In this document: positions 42,644-52,406 of the stretch, piece by piece
Numbering within the stretch: the first letter of the stretch is position 1
How the letters are laid out: each line of letters begins with the position of its first letter
Assembly (NCBI GenBank): GCA_035489435.1
Contig: DATHKG010000029.1
From: DATHKG01 sp035489435
Lineage (GTDB): Bacteria; Bacteroidota; Bacteroidia; Chitinophagales; Chitinophagaceae
Length of the DNA: 64,000 bases
Strand: one strand, 5' to 3'
Program-made: the position numbers and the translations under genes
Notes under the pieces: model-generated
Told to the model about the DNA's origin: nothing
Seen by the model: only the letters and a program-made list of their open reading frames with translations
Databases searched by the model: none

Positions 42644-45600
42644 ATGATGAAAAGATCTTCATTGTATTCGCGGCTATCGCAGCAATATATAAAAATATTG
42701 CTCATGCCGGTCCTTCTACTCTTTTCACTGTTCACCTCTGCACAAACTTCTACCGTAATTACGGGTAAAGTTACCGGATCTAATGGCGAACCCTTGCCGG
42801 GCGTCTCGGTGAACCTCAAAAAATCAACTTCCGGTACAGCTACAGATTCTTCCGGTAACTATTCACTGGAGGTTCCATCACTTACCGGTACGCTTGTATT
42901 CACTTTTGTTGGACTCACACCACAGGAAATTTCAATTTCAAATCGTGCCACCATCGATCTTGTCATGCAAAGCAATGCCACAGATCTTGGAGAAGTAGTG
43001 GTGGTGGGTTACGGTACCCAAAGAAAAAAAGATCTTACAGGTGCAATCTCTGTGGTCTCTGCCAGGGATATTCAGAGGCGTCAGGTAACAACGGTTGGTG
43101 AGGCTCTACAGGGACTCGCATCCGGGGTGAATGTCCGCGCCAGTGGCCTGCCGGGATCTGAGGCCCGGGTCCAGATCCGTGGTTTGAAAAATGTACAGAA
43201 TGCGAATCCTTTATATGTGATAGATGGACTCATCACAACCGGTAACCGGGATTTTAATCCAAATGATATTGAATCGATCCAGATTTTGAAAGATGCTTCT
43301 GCAGCGGCCATCTATGGATCGAGGGCGGCCAATGGAGTTATCATCATCACTACCAAAAAAGGAAAGAAGGGGCCGATGCAGATTGAATTCTCCGGCAAAG
43401 CAAGCATTCAGAAAATGCCCGAGTATAATCTTGCGGGCCGTGATGAATTTGCGGCGCTTAATTATATGGCATATGATAATGCCGGCGCTACAAGACAAAA
43501 CCTGGATATGAATAACAACACCGACTGGCAGGATGTTGCTTTTCAAAATGGGGCCATGCAGGATTACAATCTTACGTTTTCCGGGGGTAGCGATAATGGT
43601 TCATACCTGGTGTCTGCAAACTACTTCGATAATAAAGGAACAGTTATCAGTACCGGCTTCAACCGGGTGAGCCTACGGGTAAATTCGCAGGGTTCAAAAG
43701 GTATTTTTAGTATCGGTGAAAATATAGCCATTACGAATAGCAGGACGGATGAAATTTCCGGTAATCCTGTTGCCGATGTCGTGCGTTTGCTTCCAACCAT
43801 TCCTGTTAAAGATCCGGCCAATCCCGGCGGTTATGGTTATGGCAACGAGTCAAAAGCAAGAACATTTGGCACCAATCCCGCTGCCATCGCAGACCTTGAA
43901 GATCGGGATAATGAGAATTTCAGAATCCGTGGTAATCTATGGGCAGAATTAAAATTCCGTCCCTGGTTGAAATACCGCTTTAATGCTGGATATGAAACAA
44001 GCAATGATCATTACAAATATTTCCGCAAGCAGGGCAACTGGACCTTGAACCAGGCATTTGATCCGGCTATCCTGAACGAAAACCGGGCAAGGTCTCAAAC
44101 GGTATTGCTTGAAAACACGCTTAGCTTTAACAAGGCATTTGGTAAACATGCAATCAATGCAGTTGTGGGTCAAACTTATCAGCGCGATGATTATGCCCAG
44201 ATCTGGGGAACCAAAAGAAATATTCTCCAGAACTCACTCGGCACTTATTATGATGTGCTTGACCAGGGTAACGAACCACAGACTGGTGGCTACGAACAAA
44301 AGGCAATTCTTCTTTCCTATCTCGCCCGGGTTGAATATAATTTTAATGAGAAATATATTATTAACGGCGTACTCAGGCGGGATGGATCATCAAGGCTTGG
44401 CCGCAGCGAACAATGGTACACTTTTCCTTCCGTATCAGCTGCCTGGCGCATCAGCAACGAAAACTTCTTCAAAGCCAGCTGGCTGGATGATCTGAAGTTA
44501 CGTGCCAGTTTTGGAACCCTTGGTAGCTCTAACATCGGTTATTGGGATTACCTGGCCACTATCAATACATTCTCTACAGTACCCATTGGCCTTGATCAGC
44601 ATGTTGAACCGGGAGCAACACAGGTGCGGTTGGTAAATCCGAGCCTGAGATGGGAAAAACTCCAGCAGACCAATATTGGAATTGACGCAGAATTGTTTAA
44701 TCATAAAATATTGTTAAGCGCTGAATATTTTATTTCAGAAACACAGGATGTACTAACGGATATGCCTATCCCATTAACCTCCGGCAACGATGGTGGCAAC
44801 CCGGTTGCCAATGCAGCGACATTAAAAAACACCGGGTTCGAAGTTTCGGCAACATATCGTAATAATGCGGGCGTCTTTAATTATTATGTCACTGCGAATG
44901 TTACTACCCTGAAAAATAAAGTACTGGAGCTTGGTTACGGCCGCAATAATATCTATGTCGGAAACACTGTGACAGAAGTTGGAGCCCCAATAGGAATGTG
45001 GTATGTTTTGCAGACTGATGGTCTTTTTCAGACACAGGCAGAAGTTGATGGCTATCGCAATAAAGACGGCAAGGTTATACAACCTACCTCTAAACCAGGA
45101 GACATTAAATTCCGGGATAACAATGGTGACGGGCAAATTACCAACTCTGATAAAGTTGTAGTTGGTAGTCCCTGGTCCGATGTTGAACTTGGTTTAAACC
45201 TCGGAGCATCATGGAAACAATTTGAATTCACGATGAACTGGTTCGGTGCATTCGGGGCAACTGTGTACAACGGGTACTATAGCCTGGTTGACAGGTTTGA
45301 TGACAATTCAAATTATCGTTCCGGTATCCAGCCATGGACGGCTGCAAAACCTACCGATGCCACGCCACGTGCTTATTACGGATCAACATTGAATTCGCGG
45401 GGTGATTCGGATCGTTGGCTGGAAGATGGGAGTTTTATGCGAATGAAACTGATCAGCCTTTCTTACAATTTCTCTCCTGATCTTTTGAAAAGGATAGGTT
45501 TCACCAGCGCCCAGCTTTCGGTTTCAGGTCAGAACCTGATAACAATTACATCTTATAATGGCCTGGATCCCGAATTTAATAATTCAAGTATTTTTCAACG

Positions 45601-45667
45601 CGGGTTTGACAACTTCAGTTTCCCCAACCTGAAAATGTATACTGTTGGATTACAATTTGGATTTTAA
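42644..45667 (+). CDS. SusC/RagA-type TonB-dependent receptor
   Basis: Complete SusC of 1007 residues. Signal peptide to about residue 30 (ending TSAQTS). A carboxypeptidase-regulatory-like domain follows (VITGKVTGSNGEPLPGVSVNLKKSTSGTATDSSGNY, about 33-110), the TonB box region LGEVVVVGYGTQRKKDLTGAI, the plug with VQIRGLKNVQNANPLYVIDGL and IESIQILKDASAAAIYGSRAANGVIIITTKK, and a 22-stranded barrel ending in Phe. There is no STN domain, so it does not signal to an anti-sigma factor; the adjacent two-component system is the probable regulator. It should import oligosaccharides from the arabinan-like substrate of the downstream GH43 enzymes. Confidence 0.95.
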   Translation: MMKRSSLYSRLSQQYIKILLMPVLLLFSLFTSAQTSTVITGKVTGSNGEPLPGVSVNLKKSTSGTATDSSGNYSLEVPSLTGTLVFTFVGLTPQEISISNRATIDLVMQSNATDLGEVVVVGYGTQRKKDLTGAISVVSARDIQRRQVTTVGEALQGLASGVNVRASGLPGSEARVQIRGLKNVQNANPLYVIDGLITTGNRDFNPNDIESIQILKDASAAAIYGSRAANGVIIITTKKGKKGPMQIEFSGKASIQKMPEYNLAGRDEFAALNYMAYDNAGATRQNLDMNNNTDWQDVAFQNGAMQDYNLTFSGGSDNGSYLVSANYFDNKGTVISTGFNRVSLRVNSQGSKGIFSIGENIAITNSRTDEISGNPVADVVRLLPTIPVKDPANPGGYGYGNESKARTFGTNPAAIADLEDRDNENFRIRGNLWAELKFRPWLKYRFNAGYETSNDHYKYFRKQGNWTLNQAFDPAILNENRARSQTVLLENTLSFNKAFGKHAINAVVGQTYQRDDYAQIWGTKRNILQNSLGTYYDVLDQGNEPQTGGYEQKAILLSYLARVEYNFNEKYIINGVLRRDGSSRLGRSEQWYTFPSVSAAWRISNENFFKASWLDDLKLRASFGTLGSSNIGYWDYLATINTFSTVPIGLDQHVEPGATQVRLVNPSLRWEKLQQTNIGIDAELFNHKILLSAEYFISETQDVLTDMPIPLTSGNDGGNPVANAATLKNTGFEVSATYRNNAGVFNYYVTANVTTLKNKVLELGYGRNNIYVGNTVTEVGAPIGMWYVLQTDGLFQTQAEVDGYRNKDGKVIQPTSKPGDIKFRDNNGDGQITNSDKVVVGSPWSDVELGLNLGASWKQFEFTMNWFGAFGATVYNGYYSLVDRFDDNSNYRSGIQPWTAAKPTDATPRAYYGSTLNSRGDSDRWLEDGSFMRMKLISLSYNFSPDLLKRIGFTSAQLSVSGQNLITITSYNGLDPEFNNSSIFQRGFDNFSFPNLKMYTVGLQFGF

Positions 45668-45685
45668 TAAATACGATTCATTATT

Positions 45686-47221
45686 ATGAAAAAGATATTA
45701 AATACAATCGTTTGTTTTTTATTGCCGGTTATCATTTTAACCTCATGCAATAAAGACCTGTTGGATATAGATAATCCGAACACGCTGACCGAACAGGAAT
45801 TCTGGATTTCAGAGTCAGATGCTCAAAAAGGTGTGAACGCAATTTATGCCATGTTCGCGAAACCAGGCACCTGGGCGAGATGGATGTATTTCAGGATGGA
45901 TCTTACTTCAGATGAAGGGTTTAGCAAAAGCCCATGGATTGAACTGGCAGACTGGACCCGGTTCCAGTATGTGAATTATAATTTTTGGGAAGGTAATGTG
46001 ATTACCTGGCGTGATACCTATAAGGCAATCTTCAGGTGTAACCAGGTATTGGCCAATGTACCCGAAATAACTTTTGCTGACGCGGCAAAAAAAGAAAGCC
46101 TTCTTGCCGAGGCAAAGTTCCTGAGAGCCTTCTTTTACTATTATGCTGCCGTGCTTTGGGAAAACGTTCCACTTGTGCTTGAACCCTCGTTGCCGGATGA
46201 TTTACCTGAACCCGGAACACTTGCCGAGGTTTGGGCACAGGTGGAAAAAGATCTCACCGAAGCCGAAGCTGCATTGCCCGTTAGTTGGCCCGCAGTTGGT
46301 GTTGGCCGGCCAACCAAGGGATCTGTAAAAGCATTTCTTGCCCGCACATTAATGCAACAACGGAAATGGACAGCTGCAAAAGCACAGCTTGATTATTTTT
46401 TCACTGGTGCAGGTGCAGGCAAGTACAATCTTGTTGCAAACTACAATGATAATTTTACGCATACCAATGAAAACAATATTGAATCTGTTTTTGAATTACA
46501 ATTCTCAGATGCCAACAAGGGTGGTGACGGAGATGATCCTAACCAGAACATGGGTTCAAACAGGGCACAGTTTTTTGCGCCACGTGGAATTGGTTGGGCC
46601 GATGGCCAGGCGCGTAACTGGCTTGTAACCGAATTTAAAAAAGAAAGAACAACGGCTAACCAACTTGATCCAAGATTAAGGACTACTTTATTTTATCCTG
46701 CTATCGAAGCTGATTTTGGAGATAAGATTTATGGCCGAAGCTGGGAGTGGAACGCTGATGAAGCCTGGTTCAGAAAATATCAACGCGACTATTTCAGGAA
46801 CAATGAAGATTATTTTGCACAGAATAATTATCGCATCGTTCGCTTCGCTGATATCCTGTTGATGTATGCAGAAGTACTGAACGAACTTGATCAGACCGCG
46901 GCAGCGGCACCGCATGTTAATCGCGTTCGTGCGCGGGTGAATATGGCCCCGCTTGCTGTGGCTCATCCGACTGCTTTACTCAGCAAGGACCAGTTCAGGG
47001 AAAGACTCAAAATAGAAAGAGTGTTGGAATTGTGTGGCGAAAGTGTGCGCTGGCCCGATCTGAAACGCTGGGATGATCTGCAAAGCACTGCAAAAGTGAA
47101 TATTGTTGCACAACGTGATCCGGATTTCCTGAACTTCATAATAAATAAACATATCCGGCTGCCGCTGCCACAACAGGAAGTGTTGAACAATCCGAAACTG
47201 AGTCAAAATCCACAGTATTGA
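45686..47221 (+). CDS. SusD/RagB family outer-membrane lipoprotein
   Basis: Glycan-binding partner of the preceding SusC, 18 bp downstream. Lipoprotein signal MKKILNTIVCFLLPVIILTSC with NKDLLDIDNPNTLTEQEFW after it. SusD helical region: AEAKFLRAFFYYYAAVLWENVPLV, VKAFLARTLMQQRKWTAAKAQLD, then FRERLKIERVLELCGESVRWPDLKRW and the C-terminal LSQNPQY. Length of 511 residues is normal. Its stop codon lies within a 17-bp tandem duplication. Confidence 0.95.
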   Translation: MKKILNTIVCFLLPVIILTSCNKDLLDIDNPNTLTEQEFWISESDAQKGVNAIYAMFAKPGTWARWMYFRMDLTSDEGFSKSPWIELADWTRFQYVNYNFWEGNVITWRDTYKAIFRCNQVLANVPEITFADAAKKESLLAEAKFLRAFFYYYAAVLWENVPLVLEPSLPDDLPEPGTLAEVWAQVEKDLTEAEAALPVSWPAVGVGRPTKGSVKAFLARTLMQQRKWTAAKAQLDYFFTGAGAGKYNLVANYNDNFTHTNENNIESVFELQFSDANKGGDGDDPNQNMGSNRAQFFAPRGIGWADGQARNWLVTEFKKERTTANQLDPRLRTTLFYPAIEADFGDKIYGRSWEWNADEAWFRKYQRDYFRNNEDYFAQNNYRIVRFADILLMYAEVLNELDQTAAAAPHVNRVRARVNMAPLAVAHPTALLSKDQFRERLKIERVLELCGESVRWPDLKRWDDLQSTAKVNIVAQRDPDFLNFIINKHIRLPLPQQEVLNNPKLSQNPQY

Positions 47222-47246
47222 TCCTAAGTCCGTATTGATTCAGTCC
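47215..47246 (+). repeat. Tandem duplication over the susD stop codon
   Basis: GTATTGATCCTAAGTCC (47215-47231) is followed directly by GTATTGATTCAGTCC (47232-47246), the same unit with two bases lost. The first copy contains the TGA stop. Confidence 0.8.
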
Positions 47247-47263
47247 ACGCAATGTAAAAGACC

Positions 47264-48220
47264 ATGATTAGAAAATTGCTGTTTCTATTTTTGCTTATTG
47301 CTGATCAGCTTTGCGCCCAGGTTAACATAGCTGATCCATTTGTACTAAATTTCGATGGTAAGTATTACCTCTATGGTACTGATGACAAAAACCCAAATGC
47401 AGGTATCCCTGTCCTTGTATCGGATGACTTGATTAACTGGAGTGGACCGGCAGGGAAGGCTGAAGGTAAACTGGCGCTTGCCAAAGGGAGCAGTTATGGA
47501 ACAAAAGGTTTTTGGGCTCCCTTTGTCGTAAATTATAAGAACAGGTTTTACATGTATTATACCGCGAACGAAAAAATTGCGGTTGCCACCAGCGATTCGC
47601 CGCTTGGGCCGTTTATTCAAAAAGAGTTCCGGCCCATGCAGGATTCAGTGAAAGAAATAGATCCGCATGTTTTCATAGATACGGACGGCAGGAAGTATCT
47701 TTATTTTTCAAGACTTATTAAAGGTAACCGTACTTATGCCGCTGAACTTTCTGATGATATGTTATCAGTAAAAAAAGAAACGATCGTGGAATGCATCAGC
47801 TATTCGCAACCATGGGAAGTTGTTTCCGGATCCGAATGGCCGGTAACGGAGGCCCCTGCCATGTTGAAGCACCAGGATCAATACTATCTTTTTTATACTG
47901 CAAATGATTTCAGGAGCCCGGCTTATAATGTAGGATACGCTGTATCAGCGTCACCGTTAGGACCTTTCGTTAAATACAATCAAAATCCACTGATTAAACA
48001 AACAGATAAGATAAAAGGAACGGGAGGATGCGAATTTGTTGCCAATCGTTCAAATGAACTGATCATGTTTTATCATGCCCATGCAAATGAGCAATCTGCA
48101 ACACCCCGTCAAACCGTATTCAGCAAAGCAATGTTTGCCCCGGGAAAAGGTTCCGCTCAGACAATATTCCAGGTTTCGGATAACAAGGTGTTTCCAAAGT
48201 CTGCTCAATCGTCTAAATAA
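47264..48220 (+). CDS. GH43 family glycosidase
   Basis: Secreted five-bladed-propeller enzyme of 318 residues; signal MIRKLLFLFLLIADQLCAQ. GH43 catalytic triad: Asp24 in NIADPF (base), Asp133 in EIDPHVF (pKa modulator) and Glu196 in VTEAPAML (acid). Typical blade motifs are GFWAPFVV, YMYYTA and GCEFVANRSNELIMFYHAH. Family activities are alpha-L-arabinofuranosidase, beta-xylosidase or arabinanase. With no C-terminal accessory domain it is likely an exo-acting or debranching periplasmic enzyme. It starts 42 bp after susD. Confidence 0.92.
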   Translation: MIRKLLFLFLLIADQLCAQVNIADPFVLNFDGKYYLYGTDDKNPNAGIPVLVSDDLINWSGPAGKAEGKLALAKGSSYGTKGFWAPFVVNYKNRFYMYYTANEKIAVATSDSPLGPFIQKEFRPMQDSVKEIDPHVFIDTDGRKYLYFSRLIKGNRTYAAELSDDMLSVKKETIVECISYSQPWEVVSGSEWPVTEAPAMLKHQDQYYLFYTANDFRSPAYNVGYAVSASPLGPFVKYNQNPLIKQTDKIKGTGGCEFVANRSNELIMFYHAHANEQSATPRQTVFSKAMFAPGKGSAQTIFQVSDNKVFPKSAQSSK

Positions 48221-48230
48221 TATCTAAACT

Positions 48231-48261
48231 ATAAGATTAAGTCATGAATAAGATTAAGTCA
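48231..48261 (+). repeat. 14-bp tandem duplication over a start codon
   Basis: ATAAGATTAAGTCA at 48231-48244 and again at 48248-48261, period 17. The A of the first copy's last base is the A of the ATG start (48244), so one copy is leader and the other codes for residues 2-6 (N-K-I-K-S). Confidence 0.9.
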
Positions 48262-49425
48262 GTATTTACGATTGCGTTTTTGTGCCTGTTATTTCAATTC
48301 TGCGGCACACCGGAGGAAAAACAAATAGCTGCCAGTTCACAGGAAGAACCCATAAAGGCCCGTACGATCTGGTCGCGTGAAGATGCAAATAACTGGTATG
48401 CAAAACAACCCTGGCTGGTTGGTTGTAATTTTATTACTTCCAGCGCTATTAACCAGCTTGAGATGTTCCAGGCTGAAACTTTTGATACTGCCACCATTAA
48501 CCGTGAGCTGGGCTGGGCCGCTTCTATCGGGATGAACACTGTTCGCGTTTATCTTCATGATCTTTTATGGAGCAGTGACAGCACCGGTTTTGTTAGTCGT
48601 TTAAATCAGTTTCTTGCAATAGCTCAAAAGCACAATATCAAACCCTTATTTGTCTTGTTTGATTCCTGTTGGGATCCGTTTCCAAAAACCGGCAAACAGC
48701 GTGATCCAAAACCGCATGTTCACAATTCAGGTTGGGTGCAGAGTCCGGGACTTGAAGTGTTAAAAGATTCAACACAGCATCCAGAACTTGAGCTGTATGT
48801 AAAAGGTGTAGTGGGGGCTTTTGCGAAAGATGATCGAATACTTGGCTGGGATATCTGGAATGAACCTGATAACCCCAATACTTCTGCTTATGGAAAAGTC
48901 GAACTTCCCGATAAACCTGCCTATGTATTGCCTTTATTGAAAAAGGCATTCCAGTGGGCGCGTGCGGTAAACCCTGTTCAGCCGTTGACCAGTGGGGTAT
49001 GGGTCGGCAACTGGGCCACATCCGATTCATTGAAACCAATAGAAAAAGTACAGCTTGAAGAATCTGATGTAATTTCTTTCCACAACTATGAAAATGGCGA
49101 GGAGTTCGAGAAGAGGATAAAATGGCTGCAACCTTATGGCAGGCCAATTCTTTGCACTGAATATATGGCACGCGGTAACGGCAGCTTTTTTGCCACTTCA
49201 TTGCCGATAGCCAAAAAATATAAAGTTGCAGCTTATAACTGGGGGCTGGTCGATGGAAAATCACAAACCAAGTATGCCTGGGATAGCTGGAAAAAACAAT
49301 ACAATGCCTCACCGAAATTATGGTTCCACGAGATTTTTAAGAGCAATGGAAAACCATATAAAAAAGAAGAGACTGATCTCATTAAGAAACTCGCCATTAC
49401 AGACAGCACAGTGAAAAAATCATGA
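48244..49425 (+). CDS. Clan GH-A (GH5-like) glycosidase, often labelled beta-1,4-xylanase
   Basis: Lipoprotein of 393 residues, lipobox Cys20 (LLFQFC). TIM barrel with WYAKQPWLVGCNFITSSAINQLEMFQAETF at the start and GMNTVRVYLHDLLW; acid/base Glu207 in GWDIWNEPDN and nucleophile Glu306 in ILCTEYMARG fit clan GH-A. Bacteroidota homologues are commonly named 1,4-beta-xylanase or cellulase-family glycosylhydrolase, but activity is seldom tested, so I would not claim xylan. Position between two GH43 genes suggests a role in trimming the same hemicellulose or pectin side chain. Confidence 0.85.
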   Translation: MNKIKSVFTIAFLCLLFQFCGTPEEKQIAASSQEEPIKARTIWSREDANNWYAKQPWLVGCNFITSSAINQLEMFQAETFDTATINRELGWAASIGMNTVRVYLHDLLWSSDSTGFVSRLNQFLAIAQKHNIKPLFVLFDSCWDPFPKTGKQRDPKPHVHNSGWVQSPGLEVLKDSTQHPELELYVKGVVGAFAKDDRILGWDIWNEPDNPNTSAYGKVELPDKPAYVLPLLKKAFQWARAVNPVQPLTSGVWVGNWATSDSLKPIEKVQLEESDVISFHNYENGEEFEKRIKWLQPYGRPILCTEYMARGNGSFFATSLPIAKKYKVAAYNWGLVDGKSQTKYAWDSWKKQYNASPKLWFHEIFKSNGKPYKKEETDLIKKLAITDSTVKKS

Positions 49426-49504
49426 TGATAAATCATAATGATGAAAGTACTTGTTGCCCGAATACAAGTCAGGGCATGCTATGATCCAATAAATAAAAGA
49501 AAGA

Positions 49505-52360
49505 ATGAAATTTCCGATACTCTGCTTAATCTGTTTTTGTTTTATCAGTAGCCTGGCGCAGCAAAAACAATCATCATCAACTTCAACGGGTTCACTTTCT
49601 AACCCTGTACTGCTGAATGTGGCTGATGCAGGAGTGTTACGATATAATGGCCAATATTATATTGGGGGTGTTCGTACCAATGGATCTTTTTATGTTTCCA
49701 GTGATCTCGTAAACTGGAAAGGACCTCACCATGTATTCTCGATGAATAACCGCTGGGCCACGGGCACCGCCTCAGGTGATAACCAGATTCATGCAAACGA
49801 TATGGTTTATATCAATGGCAAATTTCACCTGTACTGGTCCGTTAATCATTTTGGCAATGACAAGGACGTTCGGCATATCGGGCATGCCAGGGCAAATGGA
49901 GTGCTTGGTCCTTACAGGGAGCCTGATTCACTAACCTGGCTTGATAGCCGGATTGATCCCAAATTGTTTGTTGATGATGATGGGAAATTATACATGTATA
50001 TGGTGAAGTTTACCGATGGTAACACTATCTGGGGCAGGCCCATGAAAGATCCCGGATCTTTTTCAGGTCCCCCCGTTTTCCATTTCGCTTCTTTACCCAA
50101 TACCTGGGAAACTGCTGACAATCGGGTAATAGAAGGTCCATGGGTACTGAAATACCGTGAAAACTATTACATGATTTATAATGCAAATCATACATCTACG
50201 CAATGGGGAAACTACATGCTCGGAGTTGCACAATCAAATACACCGCTTGGATTTAATAATGGCAGCAAATATGCTTACCCGGTGATGCAATCGAATCAGT
50301 TTGATCTGAAAGATCTTTACCCGGACCTGTTGAAATATGATTCGACAGATGGTGGTTTGTTTTGGTATACGACCAGCAAACCGACTGATAGCAACTGGAA
50401 CAATTTACCTCTATCTAAAGGTGAATGGAAACAGGGCAGACCAGGATTCGCGGCTGAATTTACGAAAGGCTCTACCACAAGGGATAAAAAAACAGAATGG
50501 AAGACTCAGGAAATCTGGCTTCGCCGTGATTTTAACTATGATAAAATTAAACATGGCAATCTTGCATTAAGACTAAATCACAGCGGCCCTTCCCAGGTCT
50601 GGCTGAATGGCCGGCTCATCTACGATAGTACTGGCAGCAGGTATTTGTCTTTGAACCTTGAGCCGCAGGCACTTGCTCTGCTTCGTGATGGTAAAAATTC
50701 AATTGCAGTCTATAGTAAAGCCGGGCAGCGGGCACTGATCGATGTTGCTTTGTTCGCAATGAGAACCGACACTGCACAAAAAATTGTTTATTCACCGGGT
50801 CAGCCAAATATTGTGAAAGGACCAAATGGCTTTGAATGGTGGATGGTTTATATGGCTGATCAGACTGACCAGCGACGCAGCCAATATGTTGACCGTGTTC
50901 ATTTTTTTGATAAAACAATGTATGTTGATGGAATCACCGGCAAAGATGTTTCAGGATACCATCCATTGCCTTCAGCACCTTCGGTTGGCGATATCTTCGA
51001 TGGAAATACATTTGATGACAACCGATACCGGGTTTTGTCCGGCAAACTTTCGGTGCTTGAAGGAGAGGCCCGTCAAACAGGTAATGCCCCTGTTGAGGTG
51101 CTTATCAAAGATGATCCGGCCACCCATTATCTGTTTGAAGTGGGTGTGAAACCAGGTTCAATCCGGGCCGGAATATATGCCTGGTACCAGGATGAAAAAA
51201 ACAACCTGCTGATTGTCTTCAACCGGGATGAGAAGAAGCTGCAGCTTATCACCAGGAAAAATGCTGTTTTACATACCAGGAACATTGTACTGCCGGCCGG
51301 TTTTGATTTAAGTGTGTACCATACTGTTAGTGTCTCTAAAAATGATTCTCAATTTCAATTGGAAATCGATGGATTGAGACTGCCGGGTGGATTTACAATC
51401 AGTACTGCTTTTTCAGGTAAGGGATTGCCTGGTCTTTACAGTAGTGCCGGCACAACTGCTTTCGATGGGATTATTTTCACAAAGGGTTTTGACGAAGCGG
51501 ATGCCTCGTTTAAGGGCTGGCAATCGGCTGCACCAGGTCAAACTGTTAAGGCCGTTCAAACAACAAATGCCCGTCAACTGGCAACAAACTGGATCATAGA
51601 CTCTACAGGTATAAAACCAGTAATCAAAAGCGGTACTTACAAAGCTGTAAAAGGAGATCTCTTACAAAACTATGAATTTGGTATCCAGGTAACCAGTCAT
51701 GATACAGCGGGTGCAGCGGGTATTTACCCGGTTTATATTGACAATGAAAATTATGTCCGGGCCAAACTCGATTTTGCGCAAAGCGAGTTTCTCATAACAG
51801 TGATGAATAAAGGAATCCCAGGCAAATCAATAAGTGTCCCCCTTCACCAAATGACTCCGCAATACTCCGACATAAAGTATACTGATTTTGCCGAAAATAC
51901 TTATTCCATGAGCGCGGAAACAAAACTTACAGGTTTACGTCTAAGCCGTCACCCGCTTAACAACCCGGACACGATGATTAATGACCTTTATACTAAAATG
52001 GATATTATGTATCGTTCGGATGGTACCTGGAAACCATTGACCGGTTTAAAAAAAGTAGTATCCAATCATCCTGCTTTCGACAGCCTGGATTTTGACCCCG
52101 TGTATGCGGATGGTCTAAGGTTCACCAATAAAGGTGCTGACAACAACAGGTACCTCTATAAAATCTGGGTTGGTGAAAACAACCGGTTATCTTACAACTT
52201 AAGAGCCCGTAAGATAGGGAATGAGATATTTATTTTTATCGATGGAAAACATGTGGCGCACATTGAGCAACAGTTTGGTCCTTCGCGTGTTGGCATTTTC
52301 ACGGAAAACAATGTCTCAAATTTTAACGGTGCAATGCTCTATCACTTGCCCGGTAATTAA
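49505..52360 (+). CDS. Large multidomain GH43-like protein with interrupted propeller
   Basis: Secreted protein of 951 residues; signal MKFPILCLICFCFISSLAQ. GH43-type triad: Asp41 in VADAGV (Ala where Pro is usual), Asp151 in SRIDPKLFVDDDG and Glu210 in VIEGPWVLKYRENYY. After about four blades (residue 325) a jelly-roll-like insert of about 90 residues (IWLRRDFNYDKIKHGNLALRLNHSGPSQVWLNGRLIYDS to ALIDVALFAM) resembles a GH2-type sugar-binding domain, and the last blade resumes at about 430 (NIVKGPNGFEWWMVYMAD). Residues about 495-660 look concanavalin-like, and the last 270 are a further beta-rich and possible F5/8-type region. Activity could be arabinosidase or another; the Pro loss is a caution. 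Confidence 0.82.
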   Translation: MKFPILCLICFCFISSLAQQKQSSSTSTGSLSNPVLLNVADAGVLRYNGQYYIGGVRTNGSFYVSSDLVNWKGPHHVFSMNNRWATGTASGDNQIHANDMVYINGKFHLYWSVNHFGNDKDVRHIGHARANGVLGPYREPDSLTWLDSRIDPKLFVDDDGKLYMYMVKFTDGNTIWGRPMKDPGSFSGPPVFHFASLPNTWETADNRVIEGPWVLKYRENYYMIYNANHTSTQWGNYMLGVAQSNTPLGFNNGSKYAYPVMQSNQFDLKDLYPDLLKYDSTDGGLFWYTTSKPTDSNWNNLPLSKGEWKQGRPGFAAEFTKGSTTRDKKTEWKTQEIWLRRDFNYDKIKHGNLALRLNHSGPSQVWLNGRLIYDSTGSRYLSLNLEPQALALLRDGKNSIAVYSKAGQRALIDVALFAMRTDTAQKIVYSPGQPNIVKGPNGFEWWMVYMADQTDQRRSQYVDRVHFFDKTMYVDGITGKDVSGYHPLPSAPSVGDIFDGNTFDDNRYRVLSGKLSVLEGEARQTGNAPVEVLIKDDPATHYLFEVGVKPGSIRAGIYAWYQDEKNNLLIVFNRDEKKLQLITRKNAVLHTRNIVLPAGFDLSVYHTVSVSKNDSQFQLEIDGLRLPGGFTISTAFSGKGLPGLYSSAGTTAFDGIIFTKGFDEADASFKGWQSAAPGQTVKAVQTTNARQLATNWIIDSTGIKPVIKSGTYKAVKGDLLQNYEFGIQVTSHDTAGAAGIYPVYIDNENYVRAKLDFAQSEFLITVMNKGIPGKSISVPLHQMTPQYSDIKYTDFAENTYSMSAETKLTGLRLSRHPLNNPDTMINDLYTKMDIMYRSDGTWKPLTGLKKVVSNHPAFDSLDFDPVYADGLRFTNKGADNNRYLYKIWVGENNRLSYNLRARKIGNEIFIFIDGKHVAHIEQQFGPSRVGIFTENNVSNFNGAMLYHLPGN

Positions 52361-52406
52361 AACATAAAAGGACTGACTTATTGATGGGGTTCAAAAGTTG
52401 CAGGCT

